A DNA stretch of 64,000 bases, taken from NCBI RefSeq assembly GCF_050436995.1, contig NC_134763.1:5332001-5396000 (forward strand), read 5' to 3'. Numbering within the stretch: the first letter of the stretch is position 1; each line of letters begins with the position of its first letter. The stretch is from Anticarsia gemmatalis. Taxonomy: Eukaryota > Arthropoda > Insecta > Lepidoptera > Erebidae. The notes under the pieces were generated by a model, which was not told where the DNA came from, did not search any database, and saw only the letters and a program-made list of their open reading frames with translations. The position numbers were made by a program, and so were the translations under genes. Shown here one piece after another: positions 46,501 to 60,831 of the stretch.

Positions 46501-48327
46501 TATAGATTTAGTGCGATAGTGTGCCCGTTTTAAATCCGGCAATATATCGTAGAGCCTTACTCCTACAAGACAAATGTATTTACTCCACTTTTAGATATTT
46601 ATTTACCGTTTTAATGAGATATGTAGGGAGAGACTGCACGTCAATCCCGCGTTGACGTTTGTATGGTAATAAATTGACGAGATAGGAAGGAAAGTTTGTT
46701 TATGTTTGTGAACTGGATAACTACGACTTGTTAGTTACTTTGTAATTCAATGATATACAGCGAACTATGAGGAAATATATCCTAGTTTAGTTCCCGATTT
46801 ATATGCTGGGTAGGATTGTTGTTGTATTCGATTTTGATTCGTTTGAACATATATTTTCAGCAACACAGGAGATACGTGCTTAATTTACGAAAGTGAAGAG
46901 TTTTATCGGTAACACTCGAGCATACCTGAATCCATCAGAGTTATTTTATTAATTCTTGAGGGGTCATCAAGTCTTTGCTTGTTTGATTCATTGAAGTGTG
47001 AAGCACCGTGATCAAGCACCCTCGCATACGCCATAACCTGTGTTCAGATGTACAGTTACAGTAGTAGTCTTTTATACAAACATATATGTATTTATTCACG
47101 AATAAGTTGTAATCCGGTGACAATAAGCAGTAGACCAATGATTCTAAATACATATGAGGGCACAGGCTATGTTTACTAAAACTTTTATGGCAGCTCAACT
47201 TTTGATGGTCTACGTTCTCTAGAGACCATAGTTCCGACTTGTTGTTTACGTAGGATCTCTTTTATAATAATGTAGATGGGACACATGAGAACCACTTTTA
47301 TGAGTGTGCTTACACAAGTTTAGGTCATACATAGGTCACAGTACTTCTAGAGCTTGTTGGAAACCTCCCAAGAATAAGGTCGGTACACAAACACTGCGTG
47401 TAAATCTTATTACAGTAACGAGGGCCCTTTTGTTGACAGTTTTATGTTTATGATTGTTTATAAAGGCTCATGTGAACCGGCCTTGTTTCGTATTCTGTGG
47501 ATACGCCTTTTAGCTCCTCGACATGATTTAACGCGTGAAATGTGTTTGATCGAATATGGAAATCGACTTTTTTTGTATATGATCCCGCCTTTGTCCTATG
47601 TCTTTTGCGTGGAAATAAAGACTTATATATTTTTAAGTTAAAACTTTGTACTTTATGTTTTTATTTTTAATTTAATTAATTATTTATGTTTTTTGTTTTA
47701 ATCGTAAATATTTTCTTTTTTTCGTCCGTCTTAGTACAATAGTAATTCGTATGATTTGAGTTTAAATAAGTAACTGTATAATATCTGGATTAATAAATTA
47801 TGTTATATCTTTATTTTTAATAAGAAAGAGAGTAAGTATGTAGGAACATATATTGCGCATATGGGATTAAATAAACGATACTGTTTACCTAAGGTTTTAA
47901 TTAAAATCCTATAGCCATTAGCCGATCGTAATCGGGGTTAAAATCTCATGACAATGAACAAATATCTAATGAAATATGGACGGTATAAATCAGGTGTAAG
48001 TGTATAATTTAGCTGAATAAGGTATAAGCCCTTATGTATTGAGTACGTTGACCTGAGTAAATGTATCGGAGATTATATTATGTCGTGTTAGTCATTTGAG
48101 GAAAACAACTGTTCTGATGTAATCATGAAAACTAGTTCACGTTTTGCTAGACAGCACTTATGATCATATTGATAGTTAGTAATGTTTCTTCGCAAAAAAT
48201 ATTTATTATTTCTGTGCTTAGAAAAATACAATAACTTTATTAATTACATTATAATTATTACGTTAAGTAGCAATGAGTGCACAGCATCAAGATCGATTAC
48301 TTCAAGACATTTATATAGAACATTACG
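43566..48327. other. No gene seen
   Basis: AT-rich sequence. Open frames up to about 85 codons (for example 46941-47198) show no known domain or splice-bounded exon. Confidence 0.3.
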
Positions 48328-48537
48328 TAAGATATGGCCAGCCGAAAAATATAAATGGCCACATACCATTATTCCAAGCCTTATGGATGTTTCACGTTAT
48401 CCGACACTAGGCGACTAGCAGGCTCTGGCAGGGTTGACAGGTAAGTCGTTCGAATCATGGCCGTGTTAAAATATTTCGTGTTTGGAATGATGTTATCGGA
48501 CCATATTTTTCGGCTGGCCATATTTGACCCAGGTACC
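48328..48537 (-). mobile_element. MITE with GGTACC-type terminal inverted repeats
   Basis: The right end, read in reverse, starts GGTACCTGGGTCAAATATGG. The left end has ATGGCCAGCCGAAAAATATA and the matching ATGGCCACATACCATTATTC interior, so the arms are about 45 nt and imperfect. A solo end lies at 22236-22280. Confidence 0.65.
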
Positions 48538-48718
48538 GTATTGAAAATTTTTTTTTAGCATTGACACGATATGGTTTAGATAAAAAGTTAGAATATCATA
48601 TAATCTAGAACTCAAGAGATTACCATTTGTACAAAATTTCTTCTTCTATAAATGACTCAGATGACTCAGTGGTAGGAGCAACGGATTCGGGACATGGACT
48701 ATCAAAAAAAAGACTCTC

Positions 48719-48891
48719 GTAGCTCGATTCTCTTCATTATCGACTACTGACAACCGGCTAGCTATCGAAAAAAATGTTTGACAATCGATTCAGCGCCTCT
48801 ATCGGGCGTCGGGCGTAAACTATTTTGGCAGTACATTTTAAATGTCAAACTCCCTATACTCGATAGTTCCAATTGTAGAGAATCGCGCTAC
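48719..48891 (-). mobile_element. MITE of 173 bp, copy 1
   Basis: Ends GTAGCTCGATTCTC and GAGAATCGCGCTAC are terminal inverted repeats. Read on the minus strand, it contains GGGAGTTTGACATTTAAAAT and matches 57016-57188 at the same length of 173 bp. Confidence 0.8.
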
Positions 48892-48999
48892 TGTAGACGT
48901 GACAGAAAGAAGATGACACATATTTACGAAATAGGCGATGCTGGTATTTGGTCCAGGGGATTCCTAATAGTTTCGTTATAATGATCTCATAATATCAGT

Positions 49000-50800
49000 C
49001 ACGAAGCGCCTTGTATAATTATATTCGTTCAATCTGTCCTTGAATGTATAGTGCATTGTTTTAAAGTTAAGTAGTAACATAATTGCTAAAAGTACTGAGA
49101 TATTACATTAAAACGAGGGCAAACTATGTTAATAATTGACTTCGACTTGATCTATCAAAGTTTGATTGGTGTAGTACGTAGATGTTACAATCCAGAACAA
49201 TGGCGGAATAAAAAGTGAGGCAGAGTGCTGTTAAACTTTTATCGTAGATTTAAGGTCCAAGTAAGTTTCGGTTAGACTGTATAATTAAAATGTCAACCTA
49301 AATGATTATGTAACTAAGTGTCCTAAATTTCGTAGCCTTTATAGTCATGTTACTAAGTAACTGATAATATGTATCATCATTGTCATGATTAGTCCTTAGT
49401 TTACATAAACTTACAAACATAAATCTCATGGGGAACGTAAATAACAAAAAATACCACTTGCTACGATTTCTAAAACTTATTTGCTTCATTTCCTGTTTAT
49501 ATTAACGAATCTTATAATAAATGTGATGTGTTGTTTTGCACATTAAAGTCATACATCATATATTATTATATCAAATGCCTATCATCGATCGCCTTGCAGA
49601 TACAAACTAATCAATGCAATTATGATCTAATTTATTTTTTCGTTTTGAATTGATAACTCAAGGTTGGCCAACCTAATTTCTTAGTAGATTGAATGGGTAA
49701 ACAAACTTTTGTTAAATATTAGGCAACCAAATTAATTTGTTAAAGTAACATTTTTGTATGAACTTCAAAAATTTGCAGTATTCGCGTGACTGTAGACACT
49801 GAAATGTGTCAGGATATAGGTAGCTACCTATTAAATAAATCTGAAGGCGACTTCTCGTAATAACAAACGTTTAAACTCTTGTTCCGGTCTAGTATCAATA
49901 TCATAAAACGATTAACTGCAAGTGAAAATTTTAGCACGTGAATTTTTTTGTATTTCATTTTTCTTAGCTGTCGTTTCTAGTGACCAAGTTTACGAAAATT
50001 GATTCTGAAATTAGTGAAAGGTAATAAATAGACAATCATACTTGTCAATAAAACTTTAACAGTTAAAAGTTTGTAGTGGTGTTCATTCATATACACATTA
50101 TACATGTGTACCGTGTGTATATTGTGCGTATCAGCAGAAGACAACAACAGTAGATCCTAGATTTTACTACGTCGTTACAGCTTTTCGATAAAGCATATAA
50201 CGATTTAACAAGTTTTCTGTTTTGCAAAATCTTGCAAATGGTATTGTGGCCATTGACCACTACGTATTTCAATAATAATTCGAAACCCACTGCCCGAACA
50301 GGCTTCTCACCATTTTAGTATTCAACATGTTTTTGGATCTTAAAATAGCGCTTGAAATTTTCAAAAGCACAACCTTTTACCTTAAAATCTGATCTTTAAA
50401 TTAGTATGTACCGTGATTTATGTAATTCTAAGAATTATTATTGATGTTTTATCAAGTCCATGGTTACTTATTGTTTTACAGGTTATGGCTATCAATCCGT
50501 CCTTTGTTGGGATCGCCTAACCTTTAGCAGTGTTGCTTCCAAGGACTTCTGTATATCAATATTCTTCTACAAATTCTAATCATTAAAATTGCCACATTTT
50601 CTTGTTTACTTTAACGCATTTTGAATTTGCACTGTCATTCATTATCGGTGACCTATTGAATATTATAATTTTATCATCTGTTAGTATATTTTGAGGCCGA
50701 TATTATGGCTAGATTATAAACGGTAATTCAAATTTATCTTATGTATAGTTATAATTTTATTTTTGTAACAATTTTATTTGCCTGCTTAATCGTAAATTTT
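49000..50800. other. No feature recognised
   Basis: AT-rich, only short open frames without known similarity. Confidence 0.3.
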
Positions 50801-50844
50801 GATTACGACTGTCGCTAAAGCTCCCTTTGGAACGATTAGTACAA

Positions 50845-50989
50845 TCAAGTATAGAGATTGCGTCATTTAAAAAGTAGATACCTACTGAAAAATATTTACC
50901 AGTGCGCCCGCTGAAAGCACTGATCAGATTTTCAATCAAAATTTCGCGATGGCTAGCTGGTTGTCAATAGTGGTAAAGAATCGTGCTGC
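50845..50989 (+). mobile_element. MITE of the 173-bp family, degraded copy
   Basis: Keeps CGCCCGCTGAAAGCACTGAT and CGATGGCTAGCTGGTTGTCA, with the right end GAATCGTGCTGC. The left end is eroded. Confidence 0.7.
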
Positions 50990-53900
50990 AGTAAAGTTCA
51001 TTCAACTCTTAAAAATGTCTGGATTACAAAATACAAGTGCCCATGAAACAATATCGAACAATTGTCTATAAATAATTTGATAATGTTTGTCTCGCTTTCA
51101 AGACTAATCTCAAATTATATGCACGCGACATTTAGTTAGATTTCTACTGAATTGAGACAGATTGATTTTCATATAGAAATTAAATATTCATTGCCCACAT
51201 TCCAATAGCATTAGCAGGCACTTGATTTAAATTTTTCCTTAAAAAAATTGAACAACATGTTACTTGCAGGTAAACTAAGTTATAATTTATCATTATTATG
51301 TCAGACATATTGCACTGTATTGTTTTGTTTTAAAGCAACATTTTAGAGCCAGTATTGGAGCCTGCGGTCATTTGAGATTGACGAAAGACCGGTTACATCC
51401 TTACACCCAGGCACAATACGTTTTTGCAGATTTCGAGCGAACTAACTTGTAACGAATTGTGAAGAATATACTGAGCACTAGATGTTTTTATTCTGTACCT
51501 ATAAGTTACACATTAGTGATTAGTTTATTATAATTTCGTATGGGTATTGTTGTTTCTTTAGAATTCATGTGCGCTAAAAGAGCAAACTTTTATGATCGAC
51601 GCATTCTCGATAATGAAAATGGAGGCATTTAAGTTTCCCAGTATTGTGTAAAATTTTCCTTATAAAGAAAATTGTAATTACTACTACAATTGACGTCAAA
51701 GTAGTGAGTATGAGTTCTCTAAGTATCTGTTACTAAACAATCAAGCGTAGAGGCATATACCTACACGATATTCAAGGTGAACTACTTGGTTTATAGACAA
51801 TGTAGAGATGAAATAATATGAGGTAATTATTGTGTGTAGTGTACACCTATAACACTTACAAAGATTTACTTGTTTCAAATTACAAGAAGAATAAATCAGT
51901 ATTAGTTAGGAACTTTATAATTACGATTGGATCCTAGACCTTTTTAACTTTGGCCCTCGCAATAATGGCACCCCTTAAGAGCTGAGATTTTAATTGTAAT
52001 TTTAGAGTGATTTTCAGAATATAAACAAAAAATCTTAGTAAAAGTTGAGTTATTTCATAAAAATAAAGTCTAATTCCCACTCAATAAAGTAATATATCGT
52101 CAACATCTTGTGTATTATAGTTTCGTTCCAAAGCTTTCCGTGAATGAACGAAGTTTTCGAATGCATGTAGTAAATCACCCGTTACAAGCAAAACTTTGAT
52201 TGACCGAGAGCTGACCTACATATGTAGTTCACTTGCGAGGTTTGCAACTAATACTGAGTCCGTGTTCAGACGAGATCCCATTTCCTGTATCGTATCATCT
52301 CAACGACGTACACGCTTGACCTATTAACTTGCTTTGGTTCATTCTACCTATTTATTTTATTCCTTAGGTACCTATAAAAATAAGCCACTCGTGTCACAGC
52401 CGGCACGATGCTTTCAGATACCTTTAGTTAAGTAGTAAGTCAGAAGAACTAGGTAGGTACATAATATTGTAATATTACGAGTACTAAAAGCAAGATTTTT
52501 CAGGTAATTTCATAGTTTGTGATCTTTAATGAATCGTTCTAAAATCTTAATAATATTACTACATGCAACGAGTAAACGGTTGATACATATGTGTAATAAA
52601 TTAAATTATTTTGCAAAAATCTTTTGAAAGAGACAGGATATTTAAATACTTACAAAATAATGTCATATTAATCTCGCAATAGGTATAGCTAAGCTTAAAC
52701 TAATTGCAACATGATTATTTATAAGCCATGTTAATGCCTAAGGATCCATTAATCGAAATCGAATCAGTAGCTAGTTCTATACGCATTTCCTTCATGATAA
52801 ACTTTTCGAAATTACTTAATAACATAAGTACTCACTATTTGGATTAATAATATTAAATTACTAGTGATTTTTTTCCCTAATACATCTCCTATGTTGCTCA
52901 TGTGTAGGCGTTATCTAGTCAAACGGAAATACTTACATGTTACATCACATAATATACCTTATTCCAGGACATGCAATGACTTTTTTCTTAAATTAAACCA
53001 GTAGCGATTTGAATTAGATTTTTTACGTATGAGATGACTAAAACATTGACACGTTTTTACCAACGTTTTCCAAAAGTTTTTTTGAAAACAATATTAAATA
53101 ATGGTTTTACTATTTAAATCAGATTCCAGTTCAAATGATCAGTACGTCTGAACAAGTTTTAAAGTCTAGATGACATTTCAAATGTTGAAAAGCTGTTTTT
53201 GGTCTCCTACAACTTTAATAGGTGGCAATAAATTATAAAACTAGCGTTTCCCGTTTTTTTTTATTCTCGTGAGTAATTTTTTGGCGTCAAAGACTGACTC
53301 ATTTGGGTTTTTAAACATAGTTGTTATGATAAATTTGTAAGTGTATATTATCCTACGACGGTTAAGACTATTCACGGGTTATTCTTCCCTTGTTACTGAA
53401 ATTAGGATCACAAAATGTAGCACGTTGTTAATCCCAGTAGATTTAGCCCCGTCGCTTCGTTTTTAACATTATAAGCCCCTAGACAATGTCAGAGCTTCGA
53501 GGTGTCCTATCACACGGTAGTTTGCATAAAATTAGCTTTAAGAAATAAAATGTTAGTAGCTGCCGTAGCTCTGCAGGTGTATTATTAGAATTAATAAAAA
53601 AATACTTACCATTTTTTTCCTACATACATTCAAAAGTCATAACTAAGTTTTCTCGGGAAGCTATTCGGAAAACCCCAATTTCTCTTTTTCCACACATTTA
53701 TGCAACCAAAAAGATAAAAAAGGGAAAAGTATTTTCCCCTAATATTTTGAGGTCGCTTTGTCAGTTCTCACAAACAGCACATATATTTCTCAATACAACA
53801 ATGTAATGCAGTGTAACTAAATGATTAAAACAAGTTATAAGCTATGTCATAACGGTAAAAGTCATAACAATTACTTTTATTTTATGTAACACCTTTGATA

Positions 53901-55165
53901 ATGGATCTGTGTTGTAATCTTGTACTTAGTGTGCAAATCTATTTGAAGATATACCTAACATGTCGCATTTGGCTTTCTGTATTTTTTTGGTACTATTAAA
54001 ACCGGTGGGTGGGCTTACGTACTTTATTTTCTTTTGAAGAGCAGCGTATACCCTTTTGCCCGCGATGTATTATATCATCAAGGTATTTTTTTCAAGTAAT
54101 AATCAATTTAAATATAGGAATACTAGGTATGTATTGTCTACGGTTTTGCATTCATAGTATTACAGTCGGCAGTATTGATCGAGTAGAGAACCTTGTCGTG
54201 TACGATTTATCGAGAAAAAATATCGAGCAAATTCTGTATGTTTCCAAAGTAGCTGTATAGAACAGGCCGTGGTCAGCTGCACAAGCCAGCGAGTCACTAA
54301 TATTCTAAACTCAGATTTTTTATACCTCAGCCAGCAAGCCTTGCACATAAGGCTCTCTATTGAGTTGTTGGACTATAGTAATAGGATAGGTATTTACTTT
54401 CCATATACAAAGCTTTGATCTCACCTGACAAAGCTTCTTATAAATCTCCTTTCAAAACGTGACCTAAACATGTGACTCTATTTATAATTATGCTAATGCA
54501 CAAACAAATATTATCTAAAATTGCATAAAATCCAATTACGATACGCTATATAATACTGGAATAGATAATTAGATTATATACTTTATAGCACTATATAGGT
54601 AAACAATGTTAGGTATATTATAAGGCATATTTTTCATTAGCAAAAATGTCTTAATATTATCAAAGACAGATCATAAAATTACTGCGAATTAGGTATATGG
54701 AACATTGGATTGCAATAAGAGCTTGTTTATTGTAAAATATATAAATAAATGGAAGATATTATGGGTCTGTGCTGTATTAAGGTTCTATGATACTCCTAAG
54801 GTTTTGACTAAATGAAAACTCATAAGATTATTGATAAGAATAAGAATCAAACGGACTATATTTTTTCTATAGGCTATGGAAACGAACAAACTTAGTTTAT
54901 CCTTTAGCCTTTGCCTATTAATATAGCAGTCTAAAATCAAAGACGTAGTAGCTACATGATACGTTGGCAAAATGGTCAAATATGCTTAAAGGAACCTTAA
55001 TCTGAAAAACTTATGAGGTTCTCTTTTCATGTGGGGAATTCATTATGCATACATCTGCACCCTGGGTAGATGGCTGTGTTATGTGGGACTTTTGCGCCAA
55101 AGGGCGGGCATGCTAAATAGCCACGTGTTTTAATTACGAATTCTAAAATAATCAACTCACGGCTT
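50990..55165. other. No gene or clear element seen
   Basis: AT-rich sequence; open frames at 54009-54348 and 54785-54979 have no known domain. Confidence 0.3.
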
Positions 55166-55245
55166 AATGCAACTCAAGGCCTAACACCGTTTGGAAGGAG
55201 ACCCTTGTCCAGCAGTGGGACTATGAGGGTGTAAAAAATACTAAG
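55165..55245 (+). repeat. LINE/SINE 3'-tail fragment
   Basis: AAGGCCTAACACCGTTTGGA then GGAGACCCTTGTCCAGCAGT GGGACTATG: the same lepidopteran tail as at 29537-29585 and 33185-33480, here in + orientation. Confidence 0.7.
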
Positions 55246-56167
55246 GCCCGAAATAGCTAAACATTTGCTTTAAAACAATATAATTATAATATTAGAACAA
55301 TAAAACACTAAAGAGATCGTCATATCAGCGCACTTGTACGTACTTGAGTTCGTTATCATAAGTACTTGTATCCGTAACGGCGACGGCGTTACGATAACGA
55401 CACAATGTAACGAACAAAGTCTAACGAGAAGATATGAAAATGTATGTGGAATAGGTATTTATGTTTGTTTTAGTATATTTTAATGGCATTTTCCGCGTTT
55501 CAACTTGTTTTTGAGTAAATACAAGGATAAAAATGATCTTTAATCGTGTTTTTAATACAAAAATTACGCAGGTAAAGTTTTTTTCTTTGGTTTTTCGTAA
55601 GTGGCAGTTCTGGTGTTTGTAGTGTCTGTGTAAGTTACAAAGTTATATACCTATAACAAACCAAAATTTCAATTAAAATAATTCGAAACCTAAAAAATTT
55701 ACAATTGCAGTAACAAAAAAAAAACGTAAAAATAAACACAGGCGAAGCCACAGGTTTGAGTTAACACTAACATAATTCTAAAATTTCAATAAGTATAACA
55801 CAAGGCCATAGATATGCGCAGACAAACAGTATTAAAAACATTTTTATATCAGTAAGGTAACATGCTTCGATAACATGGGCCTATCACGTGAAACAAATAA
55901 TTCATTGATAAGTTTATATTGAGCCTGATTTCCTAGAATTTGATATACAGCCTTAATTAAACCATTGTTACCTTTTTGGTTTGACAAGCAGCCTACCGTT
56001 ACTGAAATAGGGTAAACCGGATTTTATTCCTCGCTTATCAAAGTTACAATGGTTACCTATAACTATTTTTCTGGAATGTTTTCAGAAAATATGTTTTTCA
56101 GTCCTATTTCCTATATAACAGGGCGGATAATAAAAGCAAATTCCAATACAGCCTAGATATGTTTGCA

Positions 56168-56325
56168 GTAGCGCAATTCTGTATATATCAAGTATCGAGA
56201 GTTTGATATTTGAAACGTACTCAAAAATAGTTCCTATGGTGCCCGCTAGAGGTGCTGAATATTTTTTTATACAACATTTCTCGATATGGTTGTCGATAGT
56301 CGAAAGTGGTAGAGGATCACGCTAT
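56168..56325 (+). mobile_element. MITE of the 173-bp family
   Basis: GTAGCGCAATTCT at the left, AGAGGATCACGCTAT at the right, and the shared AAGTATCGAGAGTTTGA and GCCCGCTAGAGGTGCTGA blocks. The 88-codon frame from 56203 is just this repeat. Confidence 0.78.
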
Positions 56326-57015
56326 AAAACTTCTTTTGAGTTTTTATTATCAAAACTGTTCCAGCCAGTTCTAATAAAATTACAAGCTAGTAAAAAGTAC
56401 GATCAAAATTTAAAATTAATTTGCCACAGGCTCAATCACACTGTCAGTCTGCCTAATAAATATTTTTAAAAACCTGAACACCTCGACCTCTTTGGAAGCC
56501 TGCCAAGTGTGCCGAGCCGACGGTAAAAGTTTCACAAAAATTGTTGCATACAACATACAAACAATCGAGGAAAACTATGGAAAGTTTCCGCCATTATTTC
56601 AAGTATATTTCGTTTTTAAATTACGTAATTCTTTGCTAAAAGGTTTTCATTGTCAAGGAACTGTTTGAAAACAATGTTTTTTACGCCTTTGTTTATATTT
56701 TTGTAAACGTGAGTCATTAATTTAACCTTTAAGGCTACATGTTTGTAAATGGGGAATAAATGTTAACTACATCGTTTACATAGGGTTATGTAATTGAACT
56801 TACGTTTATTTAAACTTGTTGTTTACGCTGAAACGAACATCGGGTTAAGATGCATGAACTAGAAGATATATACTTATTAATAGACTTAGTCCCAGTTTCT
56901 TAGTTTATATTTAAGTGTTAGATAACCTATCTGGCTAATAAAGTGACGGCAAATGTATGAAAGTAACTTCCGAAGATCCTCGTGATAAAGTATCTGAGAG
57001 ATAAAGGTGAAATCT

Positions 57016-57188
57016 GTAGCGCAATTCTCTACAGTCGCCACTGTCAAGTATCGAGAGTTTGACATTTAAAATGTACTGCCAAAATAGTTCTAACGGAGCC
57101 CGCTAGAGGCGCTGATCAGATTTTCCTGCAAAATTTCTCGATAGCTAGCTGGTTGTCGGAAGTCGATAGTGGTGGAGAATCGGGCTAC
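57016..57188 (+). mobile_element. MITE of the 173-bp family, best-preserved copy
   Basis: Ends GTAGCGCAATTCTCTAC and GTGGAGAATCGGGCTAC. The interior has GAGTTTGACATTTAAAATGT, CCCGCTAGAGGCGCTGATCA and CGATAGCTAGCTGGTTGTCG. 173 bp, no ORF. Confidence 0.82.
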
Positions 57189-58111
57189 TAGTCTTTAATT
57201 ATTACGTAATCGCAATTACATCCAGAACTAACTTCCGACTGTGACTTCTCTCGTGTGGAATGTCGTATGTTAGAAACTTGTAGAGAGAGTTGCCAAGTTC
57301 TGTAAATTAAGTCACTAAATTTAAAGGTTTTTACTTCCACGTCTAGTTCTACGTTGAACACCTGATCCTGAATCTAATACGTAGGTACAGAAACACTGTA
57401 ATATGTATGTATAGAAAAGCGTTTTATTCATTGAAAATAGTAAGATTACAACAGTATATTAACTTGAAATATATTTTACAATTACTGCGTATTGTTTGTT
57501 GACCAATGGCAATAATTGAAATAATATTTTTATACAAAAAATACGACTGAATATGCAACCTTTATACATATACATATTTCTGGCGCTATCTTTTAAGTTA
57601 AGTCGCAAGGAAAAATATTGAGTCAAACGCAGTCAGGAAATCGCTTCAAAACTCACATAGATTTTCAACATGTGTACTTCATTAAATGTTTCCCAAAGTA
57701 TATAGTTACATGGTGCAAGTTTAAAATACAATTACTGTTAGACAAACTGATATTATAACTTATGTAAATTTATTTGATGACTTGCTATAGTTTCTTCGTG
57801 AATCTAATCACGTATATCATAAAAATATCAATAAATAAAACGTCCGATCGTATCTGCGTGTAATTACATTGGTGTCTTCACTAGACAATATCGGTAATAA
57901 TCATTAGATATCAGAGCAAGTCATTAAACTAACGTAAACAAAGGATCAGAATAGAATCTAATCGATTATGAAGACAAGGAAGGGCAATGTCTGTAACGCG
58001 GATATACAAGAGCATTTAAAATATTTGAATATTTATCTTTACTTCAAAATTTCCTGACTTAATAATGTTGTGTTACGACTCGTCAGCAGCCATTGATATC
58101 GGTAATATTAT

Positions 58112-58286
58112 GTTAATATTATAAAGGCGAAAGTTTGGATAAGATGTTTGTTTGTTCAGCAAAACACATGTCAAAACAGTTGAACGGATATACACACTGT
58201 AGATGTTATAATCTGAATAAGTTCACATATGATTATGATCCCGGGAAATCTTTGCACGAAGACACAAAGTCACAGGTAGAAGCTGG
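58112..58286 (+). mobile_element. Helitron-like fragment
   Basis: TTAATATTATAAAGGCGAAAG at the left resembles the Helitron 5' ends here. It ends GGTAGAAGCTGG, consistent with a CTRR terminus. Degraded, so the call is tentative. Confidence 0.5.
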
Positions 58287-58809
58287 TAGCATTAAAAAAT
58301 TTATTGAATTCATATGTTTTTAATGGTCGATCTTTTCATCGCAAGAAAAAAACGTACAACTGACGTACCTTTAACTCTACGTTATTCCTGATGTTGTTTA
58401 AAACGATGGTTTATTGTTCAAAAGACAATTTTTACACAATGGTTAATTTTCACAGGGGTTAATACTAGAATGAAATTCAATTGCAGGTGTAGAATACCCG
58501 TACTCAACCAATTTGTGGTTTCAGTACACATAAGTATGTATTTACTGTTCATTGAATCTAAAACCGCGACATTAGATACGAAACAATACTACAATAACCC
58601 CTAACCACTTTACTATTTCCCCAGTAAATTAGAAATAATAAAATTCTTAGTTGATAACTACTTTTCTTCAATGTACCTATTATACATATTCATTTTCAGG
58701 CGTTTTCATTTGATCCTAACAATGAATTAGTTACTAGCCAACAACTGCTATTTCAATATAATAATCAGACATCTATTAACACAAATCAATTAGTCTCTAA
58801 TACTACCCT

Positions 58810-58935
58810 ATTGCCAACCGGCTAGCTATTTACGAAAAAATGTATGAAAACTTAATCACCGCCCCTAGTGAGTGCATTAGGAACTAGTTTTTGAGCACAT
58901 TTTAAATGTCAAACTTTCGATCCTCGCAATACCGA
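58810..58935 (-). mobile_element. MITE of the 173-bp family, both ends truncated
   Basis: CCAACCGGCTAGCTATTTAC and GAGCACATTTTAAATGTCAA match copy 1 (48719-48891) in the same order. Confidence 0.68.
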
Positions 58936-60646
58936 TCTATAAAAGCAGGCTTATTCCTTACCGGTAATAAGTTATGAAAAAGGCCATATTGTATCTTTAA
59001 AGTTGCACTATAACTTATTGATCGGTGTGTATGGTTGTGACATAAATTTTCGTGGTCAATCTGCTACACTCTCAAATCCGGCTCGACCTTCAACGAGACC
59101 GTGCCTTGGGTAATGCGTCTGCAGCTAATAAATTGCCGAGGTGTATACTTTTTACAAGCGAAGTGGTAGAAACGGATCAATTTTTTCTTTTGTTTCATTG
59201 GCTCTATCAACCTTGCAGTGGAAATTTCCCTCGGGGCACAGTAATAAATGTTGGCATTCATTCAATATGTATGAATTAAATTTTATTATTTATATTTAAG
59301 TGTTATTGTGTACGCGTGGTTTCAAAAGTAATTTAGATAGGGAATTGGTATTGGGCAATTGGAAAGAAACATGAAGGTGTAATTTAAATCATATAGGTAG
59401 ATAAACAACTCAAATGTTTAAAAACCACAAAGAAACACAATCATAATACTGGACAATAATTAAGCCATTAGTCACATGAAAAGAAGAAAAAAGTTCAGCA
59501 ATCAAATGAGGTGTGGTAGATTCAAGCTTCCCCTGAGATGAGTCATATTTGCATCATAATCATTTGTCATCTTGCTTGCGGTCAAAAAATGTAATAACGT
59601 CTCTTAATTTTTAAATCAAGAAAACGTATTCTTTATGTAAGTATGGCGTGTTCAACATGCCTGCCTGTCAGTTTAATACTATAAGTAACATTTACAGAGT
59701 ATTTACGTTATAGCTGTCCAAAACTTTATCATATTTTGTTTCAGTATTATCTCCAATAGATGCTTTTGACCGCGAGAAAAAAAAATCTGGGGTAAAAAAT
59801 TCATTGCGTCAATCTAGACTAAAAACTATCTCTGTATAAAATTTCTTCGAAATTCGTTCAGTAATGTAAACATGGTTGTAACCAAACATCCATCGAAACG
59901 TTTGAACTATCAAACTTTTGCATTTATAATAACATATAAGATATAAGTAAGATTATGACTAGCATTGCAATAGAGATTGATTATGTCTGACGGAAAAGCT
60001 TAATCACTTAACTACTGTCGGAAAACGGAAGAGGCTTGTAGTTAAGTAGCTACTAGTTTAACTTTCAAAAATAAGTTTAGATTACACTAAATTCTTGGAA
60101 AATCTATCTATTAACGGAATTAATGTATTCGAGTAATAAAGATTAAATATCGTATTTAAAACATAAAGAGTTTTTTATTTATTATTTAAAGTGGTTTATA
60201 AGGTATTATGGTCGATTTTACTTTATTCGATACAAATAAAAAAAAATACCGAAATGTATATGTACGCGCATAATTTTTGAACAACTAAACTAATTGGACG
60301 ATTCTTTTTAAATATTTGCATGGGACTAATGGGATCCAAATTCCCACGGAAATTAAATCAATGGGATGAAATTATACTATAATCGGACGAAGTCGTCCAA
60401 GAGTAAAGGATAAAAATAGATGCAAACATTCACGAACAATTAATTTATAACTTTATATTTACTACATATGTAAGATGGCGTCAAAACATCAGTATTAAAA
60501 TAGCAATACATTAATGATGTCCATAAGAAATATGTTCTTGGAAACCACTGCGACTTCGCACGCTTGTATGCGGATCCTAAACCAGTCTGTGAATTACACA
60601 ATTGTATCGAGGTATATTCTTGTTTGTTGTAGGGCTACCACCTTAA

Positions 60647-60831
60647 TCCTAATATTATTAATACGAAAGTTTGTTAGAATGTATGTATGTTTGTTACTTT
60701 TGCAAGAAGAAACTACGGGACTGATTTCAATGTAATTTGGGTCACTGGTAGCTTATAACATGGATTAGCACGTAGGATGCTTTTTACCCCGGAAATCTTT
60801 TTACAAGGACGAATTCGCGGACGAATAAGTA
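60647..60831 (+). mobile_element. Helitron-like fragment
   Basis: TCCTAATATTATTAATACGA start, GAAACTACGGGACTGATTTC and TTTTTACCCCGGAAATC interior blocks as in lepidopteran Helitrons. The 3' end is degraded. Confidence 0.5.

Noticed and set aside
48665..48735. tRNA-like boxes (TCAGTGGTAGGAGC, CTCGATTC)
   Set aside because: No cloverleaf can be folded and the B-box part is the end of the 173-bp MITE.
56203..56469. 88-codon + strand open frame
   Set aside because: Most of it is a MITE copy (56168-56325).
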